A DNA stretch of 64,000 nucleotides from W2P13-069 sp963590525 (GTDB lineage Bacteria; Actinomycetota; Coriobacteriia; Coriobacteriales; QAMH01), in NCBI GenBank assembly GCA_963590525.1, contig CAVAPV010000001.1:1-64000 (forward strand), in the 5' to 3' direction. The first letter of the stretch is position 1, and each line of letters begins with the position of its first letter. Shown here one piece after another: positions 52,110 through 61,198 of the stretch. Under the pieces are notes generated by a model, which saw only the letters and a list, made by a program, of their open reading frames with translations, made no database searches and was not told the origin of the DNA. The translations under genes and the position numbers were made by a program.

Positions 52110-54440
52110 TTGGGTTCTCAGGCTTTGATTGCGTTGGCATTTGATACGGCAAGCGAGATGCTTGCTTTGTGCGTGGGCGATGTGTCCGGTGCGCATCCGC
52201 ACGTTATAGAGGCCCATGACGCTGCGGCCCCACGTAAATCCGATCAAGTCCTGCTTTCCCGTGCGGGCGACATGCTCGCCAAGGCGGGGCTTGCTGCTGG
52301 CGATATCGACATGGTCGTCGTTGGCAGGGGCCCGGGCTCTTTTACGGGTGTGCGCATCGGCATCGCAACAGCTAAAGGCGTGGCCTGCGGTTTGGGCTGC
52401 CCGGTCTACGGTGTCTCTACGCTTGATGCTGTAGCGTGGCATGCATGGCGCGGCGGCGTGCGCGGGCGCGTGGGCGTGGTAGAAGACGCCATGCGCAAGG
52501 AGGTCTACCCCGTGCGCTACGATCTGAGTGACAGTGGAGTAGAGCGCTTGGATTTGGACAGTGTCGCCAAGCCTGCCGATGTTGCAGCCAAGTGGGCTGA
52601 GGCAGGCGAGCCACTTACGCTTTTGGGTGACGGCCTGCACAAGCATGCGCAGCTCTTTGACAACGAGCTCTTTACCCTGGCGCCCCAGGAGCTTTGGACC
52701 CCGGATGGAGAAGGCTTGCTGCAGGCATATGCTGCCTTGCGTGATCAAGAAAGGCTGGGTAGCGGGGACCCTGCCCTTTTGCTGCCCGTGTACACGCGCC
52801 TGTCTGATGCAGAGGAGGCGGAGCGCGCCCGCCTGTGCATAGCAGACAACATGCCTGCAAGCGGTGTTGCCGACGGCCGCGCCGTTGGAGGGCTGTTCTT
52901 GCATCCGATGTCTGTCAACGATGCCGATGCGGTGGCGCAGCTGCAGGAGCGCGCCATGCCCAAGGACGCATGGACAAGCGGCAAGCTTGCAGACGAGATA
53001 GGCCGCACCGATCGCAGCTGGTGGGTGGCGCGCAAGAACGGAGCGCTCGTGGGATGTGCGGGCGGCCAGGTCGTCGATGGTGAGCTGTGCATCTTCAACG
53101 TGTGCGTTGATCCCGACGAGCGTCGTCAGGGCATCGCGCAACGTTTGCTCGAGCGCGTCACGACCGACGCCCGTGCCCTTGCCGCAGATACCGTCACCTT
53201 GGAGGTGCGCTGCGACAACAAGGCCGCTTTAGCGCTCTACCATGCCATCGGGCTTGAGGATGTGGGCGTGAGGCCGCACTACTACCATGACCGCGCCGAT
53301 GCGATGATTATGCGCGGCACGCTTCCCTTGCATTACAACTATGGCGCGGCGGATGCCATCAGCAACCCCATGCGCACAGGAGACGGCCCCCGTGCAGCAG
53401 CAGATGCCTGCCGCAAAGCTCAAAAGCCGCTGATTCTCGCCATAGAGAGCTCTTGCGACGAGACAGCCGCTGCGGTGGTCGACGGGCAGCGCAATATCTT
53501 GGCCGATCAAGTGGCAAGCCAGATCGACTTCCATAGTCGCTTTGGCGGCGTCGTGCCAGAGATCGCAAGTCGCAAGCACACCGAGGCTATCGTGCCCACA
53601 GTGATGGATGCCATGGAGCAAGCAGGTGCCTCTTGGAGCGATCTGTCTGCTATCGCGGTAACCCAAGGTCCCGGCTTGGTGGGTGCCCTGGTAGTGGGCT
53701 TGGCCTTTGCCAAGGGCCTTGCCTTTGCCACGGGGTTGCCGCTCATCGGCGTCAATCACTTGGAGGGGCACCTCTACGCAAACCGCTATGTGGCGCCCGA
53801 TATCCAGACGCCGTTTGTGGCCCTGTTGGTAAGCGGCGGTCACACCATGCTCGTGCATGTTAAGGATTGGGGCGACTACGAGGTCATCGGCTCGACAAAA
53901 GACGATGCGGTGGGCGAGGCCTTTGACAAGGTTGCCAAGGCCTTGGGCCTGGGTTATCCCGGCGGGCCCATCATTAGCCGCTATGCCGCAAGCGGCAACC
54001 CCAAGGCGATCGAGTTCCCGCGTGCGATGATGCACAGCGGCAATCTCCAGTTCTCGCTTTCTGGCCTCAAGACGGCTGTGGTCACCTACATCAACAAGAA
54101 AAACGCTGCGGGCGAGGCTGTTGACATTCCCGACCTCGCTGCAAGTTTTCAGGCGGCGGTGGTTGATGTGCAGACGCATAAGGCCTTCAAGGCTTGCCGG
54201 CAAACAGGCGCTAAGACGCTGTGCATCGGCGGCGGCGTGGCAAGCAACCCGGCTTTGCGCGCGGCGCTGTCCGACTATCTTGGTCGCCGCGGTATCCGCG
54301 TTATCATGCCGGACGCGCATGCCTGCACAGACAACGCCACGATGATCGCAAGCTGCGCTGTGGATCTCTGCAACGAGGGACTCTTTGCCGATCTCACAGC
54401 CGATGTCATCGCCCACATGCCCCTGCGCACCAAGGACTAG
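52110..54440 (+). CDS. tsaB-rimI-tsaD: TsaB-RimI-TsaD triple fusion (t6A synthesis plus S18 N-acetyltransferase)
   Basis: One 776-residue frame holds three proteins usually encoded by adjacent genes. Residues 1 to about 225 are TsaB (LAFDTASEMLAL; GRGPGSFTGVRIG). About 265-410 are a GNAT acetyltransferase of RimI type (VDPDERRQGIAQRLLERV). About 430-776 are TsaD (AIESSCDETAAAVV; metal-binding NHLEGH near 549-554; CIGGGVASN). It makes t6A37 on tRNA together with TsaE (49260). The TTG at 52110 has GAGGTG 4 bases upstream and gives the expected N-terminus. It is 5 bases from tilS. Confidence 0.94.
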   Translation: MGSQALIALAFDTASEMLALCVGDVSGAHPHVIEAHDAAAPRKSDQVLLSRAGDMLAKAGLAAGDIDMVVVGRGPGSFTGVRIGIATAKGVACGLGCPVYGVSTLDAVAWHAWRGGVRGRVGVVEDAMRKEVYPVRYDLSDSGVERLDLDSVAKPADVAAKWAEAGEPLTLLGDGLHKHAQLFDNELFTLAPQELWTPDGEGLLQAYAALRDQERLGSGDPALLLPVYTRLSDAEEAERARLCIADNMPASGVADGRAVGGLFLHPMSVNDADAVAQLQERAMPKDAWTSGKLADEIGRTDRSWWVARKNGALVGCAGGQVVDGELCIFNVCVDPDERRQGIAQRLLERVTTDARALAADTVTLEVRCDNKAALALYHAIGLEDVGVRPHYYHDRADAMIMRGTLPLHYNYGAADAISNPMRTGDGPRAAADACRKAQKPLILAIESSCDETAAAVVDGQRNILADQVASQIDFHSRFGGVVPEIASRKHTEAIVPTVMDAMEQAGASWSDLSAIAVTQGPGLVGALVVGLAFAKGLAFATGLPLIGVNHLEGHLYANRYVAPDIQTPFVALLVSGGHTMLVHVKDWGDYEVIGSTKDDAVGEAFDKVAKALGLGYPGGPIISRYAASGNPKAIEFPRAMMHSGNLQFSLSGLKTAVVTYINKKNAAGEAVDIPDLAASFQAAVVDVQTHKAFKACRQTGAKTLCIGGGVASNPALRAALSDYLGRRGIRVIMPDAHACTDNATMIASCAVDLCNEGLFADLTADVIAHMPLRTKD

Positions 54441-54445
54441 CGTCT

Positions 54446-55474
54446 ATGGATGCTAAGGCTAAGACAACCTTGCTGCTCATGGTCTCTGGTGGCTCGGACT
54501 CCGCGGCCATGCTCGAGCTTGCGGCGCTGTATGCGGCAGGTAGGCAGCCTGCCGGCCCTGCAGGGCAGATGCTTTTGCAGATGATGGGCAAGGCGTTGCC
54601 CAAGCCGCAGGATGTTGCGCTTTTGGTCTTGCACGTCAACCATCTCCTGCGCGGCAAGGCCTCTGATGGCGACGAGGATTTTGTCGTCAAGCGCTGCCAG
54701 GAGCTGGGCGTAGCGTTTAGGGTGCGTCGTGTGGATGTCGCAACGCTTGCAAAGGCCAGCGGGCACGGTATGGAGGCGGTTGCCCGCGGCGAGCGCTACC
54801 GTCTGGCATCAGAGGTCCTTGCTGCTGCATCGCGCGGTCAAAACGGCCTCATCCTCACCGCCCATACCCTAGACGACCGTGTCGAGACCTTTCTCATGCG
54901 CTCGCTTGTGGGCACCGGCCCCGGTGGCTTGGCAAGCATCCCACGCCGTCGCGGCAATATCGTCCGTCCGCTTTTGGACGCAACGCGTGCCCAGCTGCGT
55001 GATTTTTTGGCCGAGCAGCATCCCGGCATGCCGCAAGAAGAGCTTTGGCGCGATGACGCCACCAACGACGACGGCTCCAATTTTCGCAGCAGGGTGCGTC
55101 ATGAGCTCGTACCCGTCATGCGCGCGCTCAAGCCGGGCTTCGAGGCAAGCCTCGCACGGACGATGGACCTTATCGCCGAGGAAGACGATGCGCGTGCGCA
55201 GGCGGCACAGGGCGTGGTGTATCGCAACCTGGAGCTTGACGAGCAAGGCGCCGTGTTGCCCCTTGCGGCGTTGTCTGCGCTTGACGTGCCGCTCAAGCGC
55301 AGGGTTATCCGCCAGTGTCTGCTCGTGGTCAACCCCGATGCCCGCCTGGAGTCTGCCCAGATACAGCGCGTTTTGGACGGTATCGAGTCTGGCGGGGATT
55401 TTGCCGTGGACGTGGACAGCTCGATCCGTGTCACCGGTGACGCAAAGAGCTTGCGCATGCGCACTGTGGGTTAA
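54446..55474 (+). CDS. tilS: tRNA(Ile)-lysidine synthase
   Basis: Converts C34 of the CAU-anticodon tRNA-Ile2 to lysidine so that it reads AUA. The 342-residue protein has the PP-loop SGGSDS (14-19), LHVNHLLRGKASDGDEDFV, and TAHTLDDRVETFLM. The C-terminal part is short. ATG at 54446, 5 bases after the tsaD stop. The plausible substrate tRNA is encoded at 14355. It is followed by hpt and ftsH, the Bacillus-type tilS-hpt-ftsH order. Confidence 0.94.
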   Translation: MDAKAKTTLLLMVSGGSDSAAMLELAALYAAGRQPAGPAGQMLLQMMGKALPKPQDVALLVLHVNHLLRGKASDGDEDFVVKRCQELGVAFRVRRVDVATLAKASGHGMEAVARGERYRLASEVLAAASRGQNGLILTAHTLDDRVETFLMRSLVGTGPGGLASIPRRRGNIVRPLLDATRAQLRDFLAEQHPGMPQEELWRDDATNDDGSNFRSRVRHELVPVMRALKPGFEASLARTMDLIAEEDDARAQAAQGVVYRNLELDEQGAVLPLAALSALDVPLKRRVIRQCLLVVNPDARLESAQIQRVLDGIESGGDFAVDVDSSIRVTGDAKSLRMRTVG

Positions 55475-55579
55475 GCTGCTGGCGGCTAACAAAACCATCA
55501 GTTGACGGATTGCGCCGCGTGGCGGGTTGCCGTCTTGTCAATGGCATAATCGGTGGATGTCCAAAGTGAGGAGTGTTTG

Positions 55580-56119
55580 ATGAGTCATCCCGATATCACC
55601 CAAGTCGTTTTGAGCGAGCAACAGCTCAAAGAGCGCGTGGCGCAGATGGGCAGCCAGATTGCTGCCGATTACGCCGGCAAAGACCTCGTCGTCGTCTGCA
55701 TCCTGCGCGGCGGTGCGATCTTTGCGACAGACCTCGTGCGCTCCATCGACCTCCCCCTGGAACTCGATTTCATGGCCGTGAGCTCTTATGGAAACTCCAC
55801 TACCTCTACCGGGCGCGTCCGCATCCTCAAAGACCTGGCAAGCTCTATCGAGGGCAAGCACGTCTTGATCGCAGAGGACATCTTGGACTCCGGCCTTACC
55901 TTGAGCCATCTCATGACCTTGCTCAAGCATCGCAAGCCTGCCAGCATAGAAATCGCCGCGCTTCTCAAGAAGCAAGGCGCCCAAAAGGTCGATATAGACT
56001 GCAAGTACGTTGGGTTCGACTGCCCAGATGCCTTTATCGTCGGCTATGGTCTGGATTACGCAGAGCGTTATCGTAACCTGCCCTTCATCGGCGTTTTGGA
56101 CCCAAAGGTTTACGCTTAA
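55580..56119 (+). CDS. hpt: Hypoxanthine phosphoribosyltransferase
   Basis: Purine salvage enzyme making IMP/GMP from hypoxanthine/guanine and PRPP. The 179-residue protein shows CILRGGAIF, the PRPP loop VLIAEDILDSGLTL (about 101-114) and a YAERYRNLPFIGVL C-terminus. AGGAGTG precedes ATG 55580; the upstream in-frame ATG 55553 is not needed. It lies between tilS and ftsH. Confidence 0.95.
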   Translation: MSHPDITQVVLSEQQLKERVAQMGSQIAADYAGKDLVVVCILRGGAIFATDLVRSIDLPLELDFMAVSSYGNSTTSTGRVRILKDLASSIEGKHVLIAEDILDSGLTLSHLMTLLKHRKPASIEIAALLKKQGAQKVDIDCKYVGFDCPDAFIVGYGLDYAERYRNLPFIGVLDPKVYA

Positions 56120-56164
56120 AGGAATCACCTCACTAGAAAACGAGTCATAAGGAGTTCTCTCGAC

Positions 56165-58279
56165 GTGGAAGAGCCCAAGACCAACAACAACAAAAACACT
56201 GGGTCCAACGGCAAGGGCCCCAAAAGCCCCAACGGCAGGTCGTTTATCCTGTATGCGCTTCTTGCGATGGTGTTTATCGCCATCATCTCGACCCAGTTTT
56301 GGGGCAACCAGCAAACAGAGCAGGTAGACCAGCTCGCCACAAGCGAGTACGTCACCGCTGTCAACGAGGAACGCGTGGTAGAGGTCACGTACTTTGCCGC
56401 CAAGGCAACGCTTGAGGGTACCTACTACAAAGACTCCGGCGCGCAGTCCAGAAACGAGGTCACCAAGTTTGCAAGCGCCTATATCGGCGATGACTCCCTG
56501 CAGGCTTTGATGGCCGCGCATCCCAAAGTCAAGTTCACCGAGGACGTCTCGTCCTCCAACTGGATGCTGAGCTTGGCCACCTCTATCATCCCGCTGGTTT
56601 TGTTCGTCGCCGTGATGATCTTCTTCATGCGTCAGATGGGCGGCGTCACCAACAAGCAGATGTCGTTTGGCAAGACCAAGGCCAAGATGGGGGCTCAAGA
56701 GACGCCTAAGGTCCGCTTTGCAGACGTTGCCGGCATCGACGAGGTCGTCGACGAGCTCGAAGAGATCAAAGACTTCTTGGACAACCCGGCCAAGTACCAG
56801 GCCATGGGTGCCAAGATTCCTCGCGGTGTGCTCTTGGTGGGGCCTCCGGGCACTGGCAAGACGCTGCTTGCCAAGGCAGTTGCCGGCGAGGCGGGCGTGC
56901 CCTTCTTCTCTATCTCTGGCTCGGATTTTGTCGAGATGTTCGTGGGCGTGGGTGCATCGCGCGTCCGCGATCTCTTTGGCCAGGCCAAAGAAGCCGCCCC
57001 CTCTATCATCTTCATCGATGAGATCGATGCCGTGGGCCGCCAACGCGGTACCGGCATGGGCGGCGGTCATGACGAGCGCGAGCAGACCTTGAACCAGATG
57101 CTCGTCGAGATGGACGGCTTCGAGGACAACGAGTCCGTCATCCTCATCGCAGCAACCAACCGCGCAGACATCCTCGACCCGGCGCTGCTGCGCCCCGGCC
57201 GCTTTGACAGGCAGATCACCGTGCAGCCGCCCGATTCCAAGGGCCGCGAGCAGATCCTCAAGGTCCACTCCAAGGGCAAGCCGCTGGCTGCCGGCATCGA
57301 CTTGAGCCGCGTGGCACAGCTTACGAGCGGCTTTACCGGTGCAGACCTCGCTAACCTCATGAACGAGTCCGCGCTTTTGGCGGCGCGCCGCAACAAGCCC
57401 TGCATCACCTCCGATGAGCTCAACGAGTCCTTTGAGCGCCAGGTGGCCGGCTTGCAGCGCAAGGGGCATGTCCCCAACGAGAAAGAGCAGCGCTGCATCG
57501 CCTACCACGAGTGCGGCCATGCCTTGGTGGGCCACTTGCTCGACAACGCAGACCCCATCCACAAGATCACGGTCATCGGCCGCGGTCAGGCACTGGGCTA
57601 TACCTTGTCCATCCCCGAAGAAGACAAGGGACTCAAATCCCGCAACGAGATGATCGACGACATGGCGATGCTCTTGGGCGGTCGCGTTGCCGAAGAGATC
57701 GTCATCGGCGACATCACCACTGGCGCCAGCAACGACCTCGAGCGCGCGACCAAGATGGCGCGCAACATGGTCACCGTCTACGGCATGAGCGACAAGCTGG
57801 GTCATCGCGTCTATGGCCAGCAAGAGCACAACCCCTTCCTGGGTCGCGACTACACCTCTACGCCGGATTACTCGGATGCTACGGCAGATCTCATCGACGC
57901 CGAGGTCACGCGCCTCATGAACGACGCGCACGACACCGCGTACCGCATCCTCACGCAAAACCGCGACCAGCTCGAGCTCATGGCCAGCGTGCTTCTTGAG
58001 CGCGAGACTGTCGAGGGTCCGGCTGTTGAGGCGTTGCTCAACGGCAAGTGGGACGAGTATCTGGCAGATGAGGCAGCGGGCAAGATCACAAAAAACAGCG
58101 ATCTTTTTGGCTTTGATGAGACCGCGCAAGAGGCTAAGCCCCAAAAGCTGCAGGCTTCGGCAAATGACGGCGCTGCTCAGGATGCCGCTGCTGCCGACGA
58201 GGCAGATTCTAAAGCCCCCAAGGCAGATGCCGCGAACTCTGCAAGCCCGGATGCGCCCAAGCCGCCGGAAGGCTACTAG
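56165..58279 (+). CDS. ftsH: ATP-dependent zinc metalloprotease FtsH
   Basis: Membrane-bound AAA+ protease for membrane-protein quality control. The 704-residue protein has a first membrane helix (about 25-42), an extracytoplasmic loop, and a second helix (about 136-156). It then has an AAA domain with GPPGTGKT (226-233) and IIFIDEIDAVGRQRG, and a zinc-protease site HECGH (448-452). The C-terminal tail is Ala/Asp/Lys/Pro-rich low complexity. The GTG at 56165 is preceded by AAGGAG. Confidence 0.96.
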   Translation: MEEPKTNNNKNTGSNGKGPKSPNGRSFILYALLAMVFIAIISTQFWGNQQTEQVDQLATSEYVTAVNEERVVEVTYFAAKATLEGTYYKDSGAQSRNEVTKFASAYIGDDSLQALMAAHPKVKFTEDVSSSNWMLSLATSIIPLVLFVAVMIFFMRQMGGVTNKQMSFGKTKAKMGAQETPKVRFADVAGIDEVVDELEEIKDFLDNPAKYQAMGAKIPRGVLLVGPPGTGKTLLAKAVAGEAGVPFFSISGSDFVEMFVGVGASRVRDLFGQAKEAAPSIIFIDEIDAVGRQRGTGMGGGHDEREQTLNQMLVEMDGFEDNESVILIAATNRADILDPALLRPGRFDRQITVQPPDSKGREQILKVHSKGKPLAAGIDLSRVAQLTSGFTGADLANLMNESALLAARRNKPCITSDELNESFERQVAGLQRKGHVPNEKEQRCIAYHECGHALVGHLLDNADPIHKITVIGRGQALGYTLSIPEEDKGLKSRNEMIDDMAMLLGGRVAEEIVIGDITTGASNDLERATKMARNMVTVYGMSDKLGHRVYGQQEHNPFLGRDYTSTPDYSDATADLIDAEVTRLMNDAHDTAYRILTQNRDQLELMASVLLERETVEGPAVEALLNGKWDEYLADEAAGKITKNSDLFGFDETAQEAKPQKLQASANDGAAQDAAAADEADSKAPKADAANSASPDAPKPPEGY

Positions 58280-58345
58280 CAAGCCGTTGCTCTTGAAGGC
58301 TGCAGGTTGCGCCTCTCTTTGAGAGCGGCTGGCTCAAAGGCAATC

Positions 58346-58382
58346 AAGGCAGGTGTCTTTATGGCGCCTGCCTTTGCTTTTT
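58346..58382 (+). terminator. Terminator after ftsH
   Basis: AAGGCAGG (58346-58353) pairs with CCTGCCTT (58367-58374), followed by TGCTTTTT. Confidence 0.8.
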
Positions 58383-58470
58383 GCCTAATAACATTGCGCA
58401 GTTGGGCCTTGGCGTTACCTGCTGCGCTATGATTACGCGATACGTTTTGGCAAGGTAAGGAGACATACAG

Positions 58471-59043
58471 ATGGATCACGCAAAGATCGAGGAAGGCGTT
58501 CGTCTCATCCTCGAGGGCGTGGGAGAAGACCCCAACCGCGACGGCTTGCTTGAGACGCCGGCTCGTGTTGCACGCATGTACGAGGAGATCTTGGCGGGCA
58601 TGAACGAGGACCCGGCCGAGCTCTTTGCCCACACCTTTGACGAGGGCCATCAGGAGATGGTCGTTGTGCACGATATCCCCGTCTACAGTATTTGTGAGCA
58701 CCATCTGGTGCCCTTCTACGGTGTGGCGCATGTCGCCTACATCCCCAACAAGAGCGGACGAGTGTGCGGCATCTCCAAGCTCGCGCGCTTGGTCGACCTC
58801 TATGCGCGCCGCCCGCAGGTGCAAGAGCGCCTTACCAGCCAGGTGGCAGATACCTTGGTCGAGCAGATGAACCCCAACGGTGTCATGGTGGTCATAGAGT
58901 GCGAGCACATGTGCATGACTATGCGCGGTGTGAAAAAGCCCGGTTCCAAGACCACGACCTCTGCCGTGCGCGGCACCTTTGCAAAAGACGAGCGCACGCG
59001 CGCAGAGGCACTGCGCCTCATCATGGGCGGGCGTAGCAGATAA
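58471..59043 (+). CDS. folE: GTP cyclohydrolase I
   Basis: First enzyme of tetrahydrofolate synthesis, forming 7,8-dihydroneopterin triphosphate from GTP. Residues matching the zinc ligands are in YSICEHHLVPF and IECEHMCMTMRG. At 190 residues it is normal. GTAAGGAGAC precedes the ATG. It is followed by the folP-folK fusion, making a compact folate locus. Confidence 0.96.
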   Translation: MDHAKIEEGVRLILEGVGEDPNRDGLLETPARVARMYEEILAGMNEDPAELFAHTFDEGHQEMVVVHDIPVYSICEHHLVPFYGVAHVAYIPNKSGRVCGISKLARLVDLYARRPQVQERLTSQVADTLVEQMNPNGVMVVIECEHMCMTMRGVKKPGSKTTTSAVRGTFAKDERTRAEALRLIMGGRSR

Positions 59044-59072
59044 CCGCTTTGAGATAGCTTTGACAAGGCAGG

Positions 59073-59093
59073 GGCCGGATTTATCCGGCCTTT
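59073..59093 (+). terminator. Weak terminator-like hairpin between folE and folP-folK
   Basis: GGCCGGA (59073-59079) and TCCGGCC (59084-59090) form a 7-bp stem with loop TTTA and only TTTGCT after it. It could attenuate rather than stop transcription. Confidence 0.55.
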
Positions 59094-59134
59094 GCTGTAG
59101 TAACGGGAACTTGCAAAAAGAAGGTGCGTTTTAG

Positions 59135-60409
59135 GTGATCTGGAAGGCAAAAGACAGGGTATTTGACGGCAAGCCGCTAGTCATGGGCGTGCTCAATGTA
59201 ACGCCGGATTCCTTTAGCGATGGCGGAACCCACAATGCTTACGACGATGCAGTTGCTTTTGCGCAGGAGATGCTCAAGCAGGGGGCAGACATCATCGACG
59301 TCGGCGGAGAGTCTACGCGTCCGGGTTCTGCGGCGCCCTCTGTTCAAGAAGAGCTTGATCGCGTGCTGCCGGTGGCGCAAGAACTGGTGCGATGCGGTAT
59401 GTGCGTGAGCGTCGACACGCGCCATTGGGAGGTCGCCCAGGCTTGCGTTGAGGCGGGCGTGCATATCATCAACGATGTCTCGGGGTTTAGAGACCCTAAG
59501 ATGCGCGAGGTCGCTGCGGCAAGCGACTGCGGCTTGGTGGTCATGCATATGCTGGGCGAGCCGGGTACCATGCAAGATGCCCCGCACTACAAGGACGTAG
59601 TGGTCGAGGTGCGTGATTATCTGCTGGCTCAAGCTCGTTTGCTTGAAGATCTGGGAATCGAGCCCCAGCGCATCTGCATTGACCCGGGCCCCGGCTTTGG
59701 CAAGACCTTTGAGCACAACCAAGCGCTCATCAGCGCAACAAAACAGCTTGCCTCTTGCGGCTACCCACTTATGGTGGCTGTGAGCCGCAAGAGCTATATA
59801 GGCGCTGCGGCAGGAATCGACGTTCCCGCACAGCGTGATGAGGCAAGTGCTTTATGTGCGGCGGCGGCGATGCATCATGGCGCGCTGGTTGCTCGCGTGC
59901 ATGATGTGGCAGCAACCAAGCACATGCTCGTCAACTCAAAACGCGTTCTTGTGGCGCTGGGGTCCAACATGGGGGATCGCAAGGCCTATTTGGATGCAGC
60001 TGTTGAGGCGCTGCGTAAGACGCGTGGCGTGTGGGTCTACAGCGTGAGCAGCTACGTAGAAAGCGAGCCTGCCTACAAAGAGGACCAAGCGGCCTTTGCC
60101 AATGCGGTGGCAGTGCTGCAGACGGTGCTTGCTCCGCAGGAGCTGCTCGATGCGCTGCACAAGATCGAGACCTCGTTGGGACGTGTGCGCCATGAGGCAA
60201 ACGGCCCGCGCACCATCGATTTGGACATACTCGACTACGAGGGCATGGTGAGCGATGGCGTCTCATTGACGTTGCCTCATCCACGTATTCTCGAGCGCGA
60301 CTTTGTCGTCACGCCGCTGCTCGAGGTCGAGCCGGGATGCGTTTTAGCTGATGGTGCGCCGGTTGTGCGCGACAGAATCGCCTACGGCAAGGTCATCGGC
60401 CAGCTGTAG
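59135..60409 (+). CDS. folP-folK: FolP-FolK fusion: dihydropteroate synthase / HPPK
   Basis: Two consecutive folate-pathway enzymes in one 424-residue chain. Residues about 1-265 are dihydropteroate synthase (MGVLNVTPDSFSDGG; DVGGESTRPGS; DPGPGFGKTFEHN; VAVSRKSYIG). Residues about 270-424 are hydroxymethyldihydropterin pyrophosphokinase (VLVALGSNMGDR; GPRTIDLDILDYEG; LPHPR). The linker is very short. The order FolP-FolK is reversed relative to the FolB/K-FolP order of some fusions. No FolB domain is present. GTG start at 59135, 9 bases after AAGGTG. Confidence 0.94.
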   Translation: MIWKAKDRVFDGKPLVMGVLNVTPDSFSDGGTHNAYDDAVAFAQEMLKQGADIIDVGGESTRPGSAAPSVQEELDRVLPVAQELVRCGMCVSVDTRHWEVAQACVEAGVHIINDVSGFRDPKMREVAAASDCGLVVMHMLGEPGTMQDAPHYKDVVVEVRDYLLAQARLLEDLGIEPQRICIDPGPGFGKTFEHNQALISATKQLASCGYPLMVAVSRKSYIGAAAGIDVPAQRDEASALCAAAAMHHGALVARVHDVAATKHMLVNSKRVLVALGSNMGDRKAYLDAAVEALRKTRGVWVYSVSSYVESEPAYKEDQAAFANAVAVLQTVLAPQELLDALHKIETSLGRVRHEANGPRTIDLDILDYEGMVSDGVSLTLPHPRILERDFVVTPLLEVEPGCVLADGAPVVRDRIAYGKVIGQL

Positions 60410-60518
60410 GGTTATAGGCAAAAAGTGTTCGATCTAGGCTTGGCGCTGCAAGTCCTGCGGGGCGGAAGAGCCGCAGTCGAGACATCTAGTCGCAACCCAG
60501 GTAGATCCGCAGGTGAAA

Positions 60519-60547
60519 GTAGGGGAGAGCACTGCTTTTCCGGCAGG
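60519..60547. repeat. Diverged REP-like hairpin copy
   Basis: It begins GTAGGGGAGAGCACTGCT and ends CCGGCAGG, and is related to the unit at 40471-40500. About 90 bases on, a CGTCGCGCC...GGCGCGAC hairpin echoes sequence near 40370-40385. The remainder of 60410-60706 contains no gene. Confidence 0.55.
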
Positions 60548-60706
60548 TCGCTGTGACGTGCAAGGGCCATGTGCTCGCGTCGCTCCAAAAGCCCTGCGTG
60601 CCTGACGGCACGCCCTATCACGTCGCGCCTCACGGCGCGACAATTGTGATCTCTTGGGTAAACTGTCTTTCGTTACAGCTGCGACAGATAAGAGCGGTGC
60701 GCTGTG

Positions 60707-60748
60707 CAAAAAACACGCAAAGTAAGTGCCTACTTCGCGTACTTTTTG
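60707..60748. repeat. Dispersed palindromic repeat, compact copy
   Basis: AAGTGCCTACTTCGCGTACT and the following bases (60724-60748) match the right arm of the repeat at 14693-14718 exactly over 25 bases. An imperfect inverted arm lies directly upstream (60707-60724), so this copy folds as a single hairpin. Confidence 0.7.
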
Positions 60749-60828
60749 CTAGCAAACTCGAGCCCCACTCAGGCAATCCGTGGCCGTATGCCGGCAAGTA
60801 ATTTCGAACACGCTTTTTGCCTATATGC

Positions 60829-60863
60829 CAAAAGACGTCGCCTCAGGTTGTCCCGGGGCGACG
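60829..60863 (-). terminator. Terminator after tRNA-Sec
   Basis: On the minus strand CGTCGCC (60863-60857) pairs with GGCGACG (60842-60836), followed by TCTTTT. Confidence 0.7.
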
Positions 60864-60876
60864 CTTGTGTTTGCTA

Positions 60877-60973
60877 TGGCGGAGATGCGTGCGAATCGAA
60901 CACACCCAAGACGCTTTTCACGCCTCACAACGGCTTTGAAGGCCGCGGGAGCCACCAGACCCCAACCATCTCC
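60877..60973 (-). tRNA. selC: tRNA-Sec (UCA)
   Basis: A 97-base tRNA on the minus strand with encoded CCA. Its acceptor is GGAGATG/CATCTCC, its anticodon loop CTTCAAA (UCA) on a 5-bp stem, and it has a long variable arm (AGGCG/CGTCT stem). The T arm is GTGTG-TTCGATT-CGCAC. These are the hallmarks of selenocysteine tRNA. selA, which converts its seryl form to selenocysteyl-tRNA, is about 1 kb away. The eighth acceptor pair is a G-G mismatch in this alignment. Confidence 0.92.
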
Positions 60974-60983
60974 GTTTTGCGTC

Positions 60984-61011
60984 CGTATATCCTAGCAGCA
61001 ATCAAGGGCAA
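60984..61011 (-). promoter_or_regulatory. tRNA-Sec promoter candidate
   Basis: On the minus strand TTGCCC (61011-61006) and TATACG (60989-60984) are spaced 16 bases. Initiation would fall about 5 bases before the tRNA 5' end. Confidence 0.5.
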
Positions 61012-61198
61012 TGCGGTGTCGATTGGTTGGATGTCGGGTTTGCGGCAGCTTGCAGGCGTGCTTCGACGTGTGTAAGCGGACTTACCGGTGCCTCAAAGGC
61101 TTTGCTCAATTGCGTTGTAGCAGCAGCAGACATCTATGCATGCAGAGTGCGTTGCTATACTTCTTTGCTGACGATAATCCCTTGCTAAGGAGGAGAGC

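Noticed and set aside
55538..58282. 914-codon open frame antisense to ftsH
   Set aside because: It mirrors a clear FtsH gene, has no recognised motif and no ribosome-binding site. High G+C coding DNA often leaves long antisense frames.
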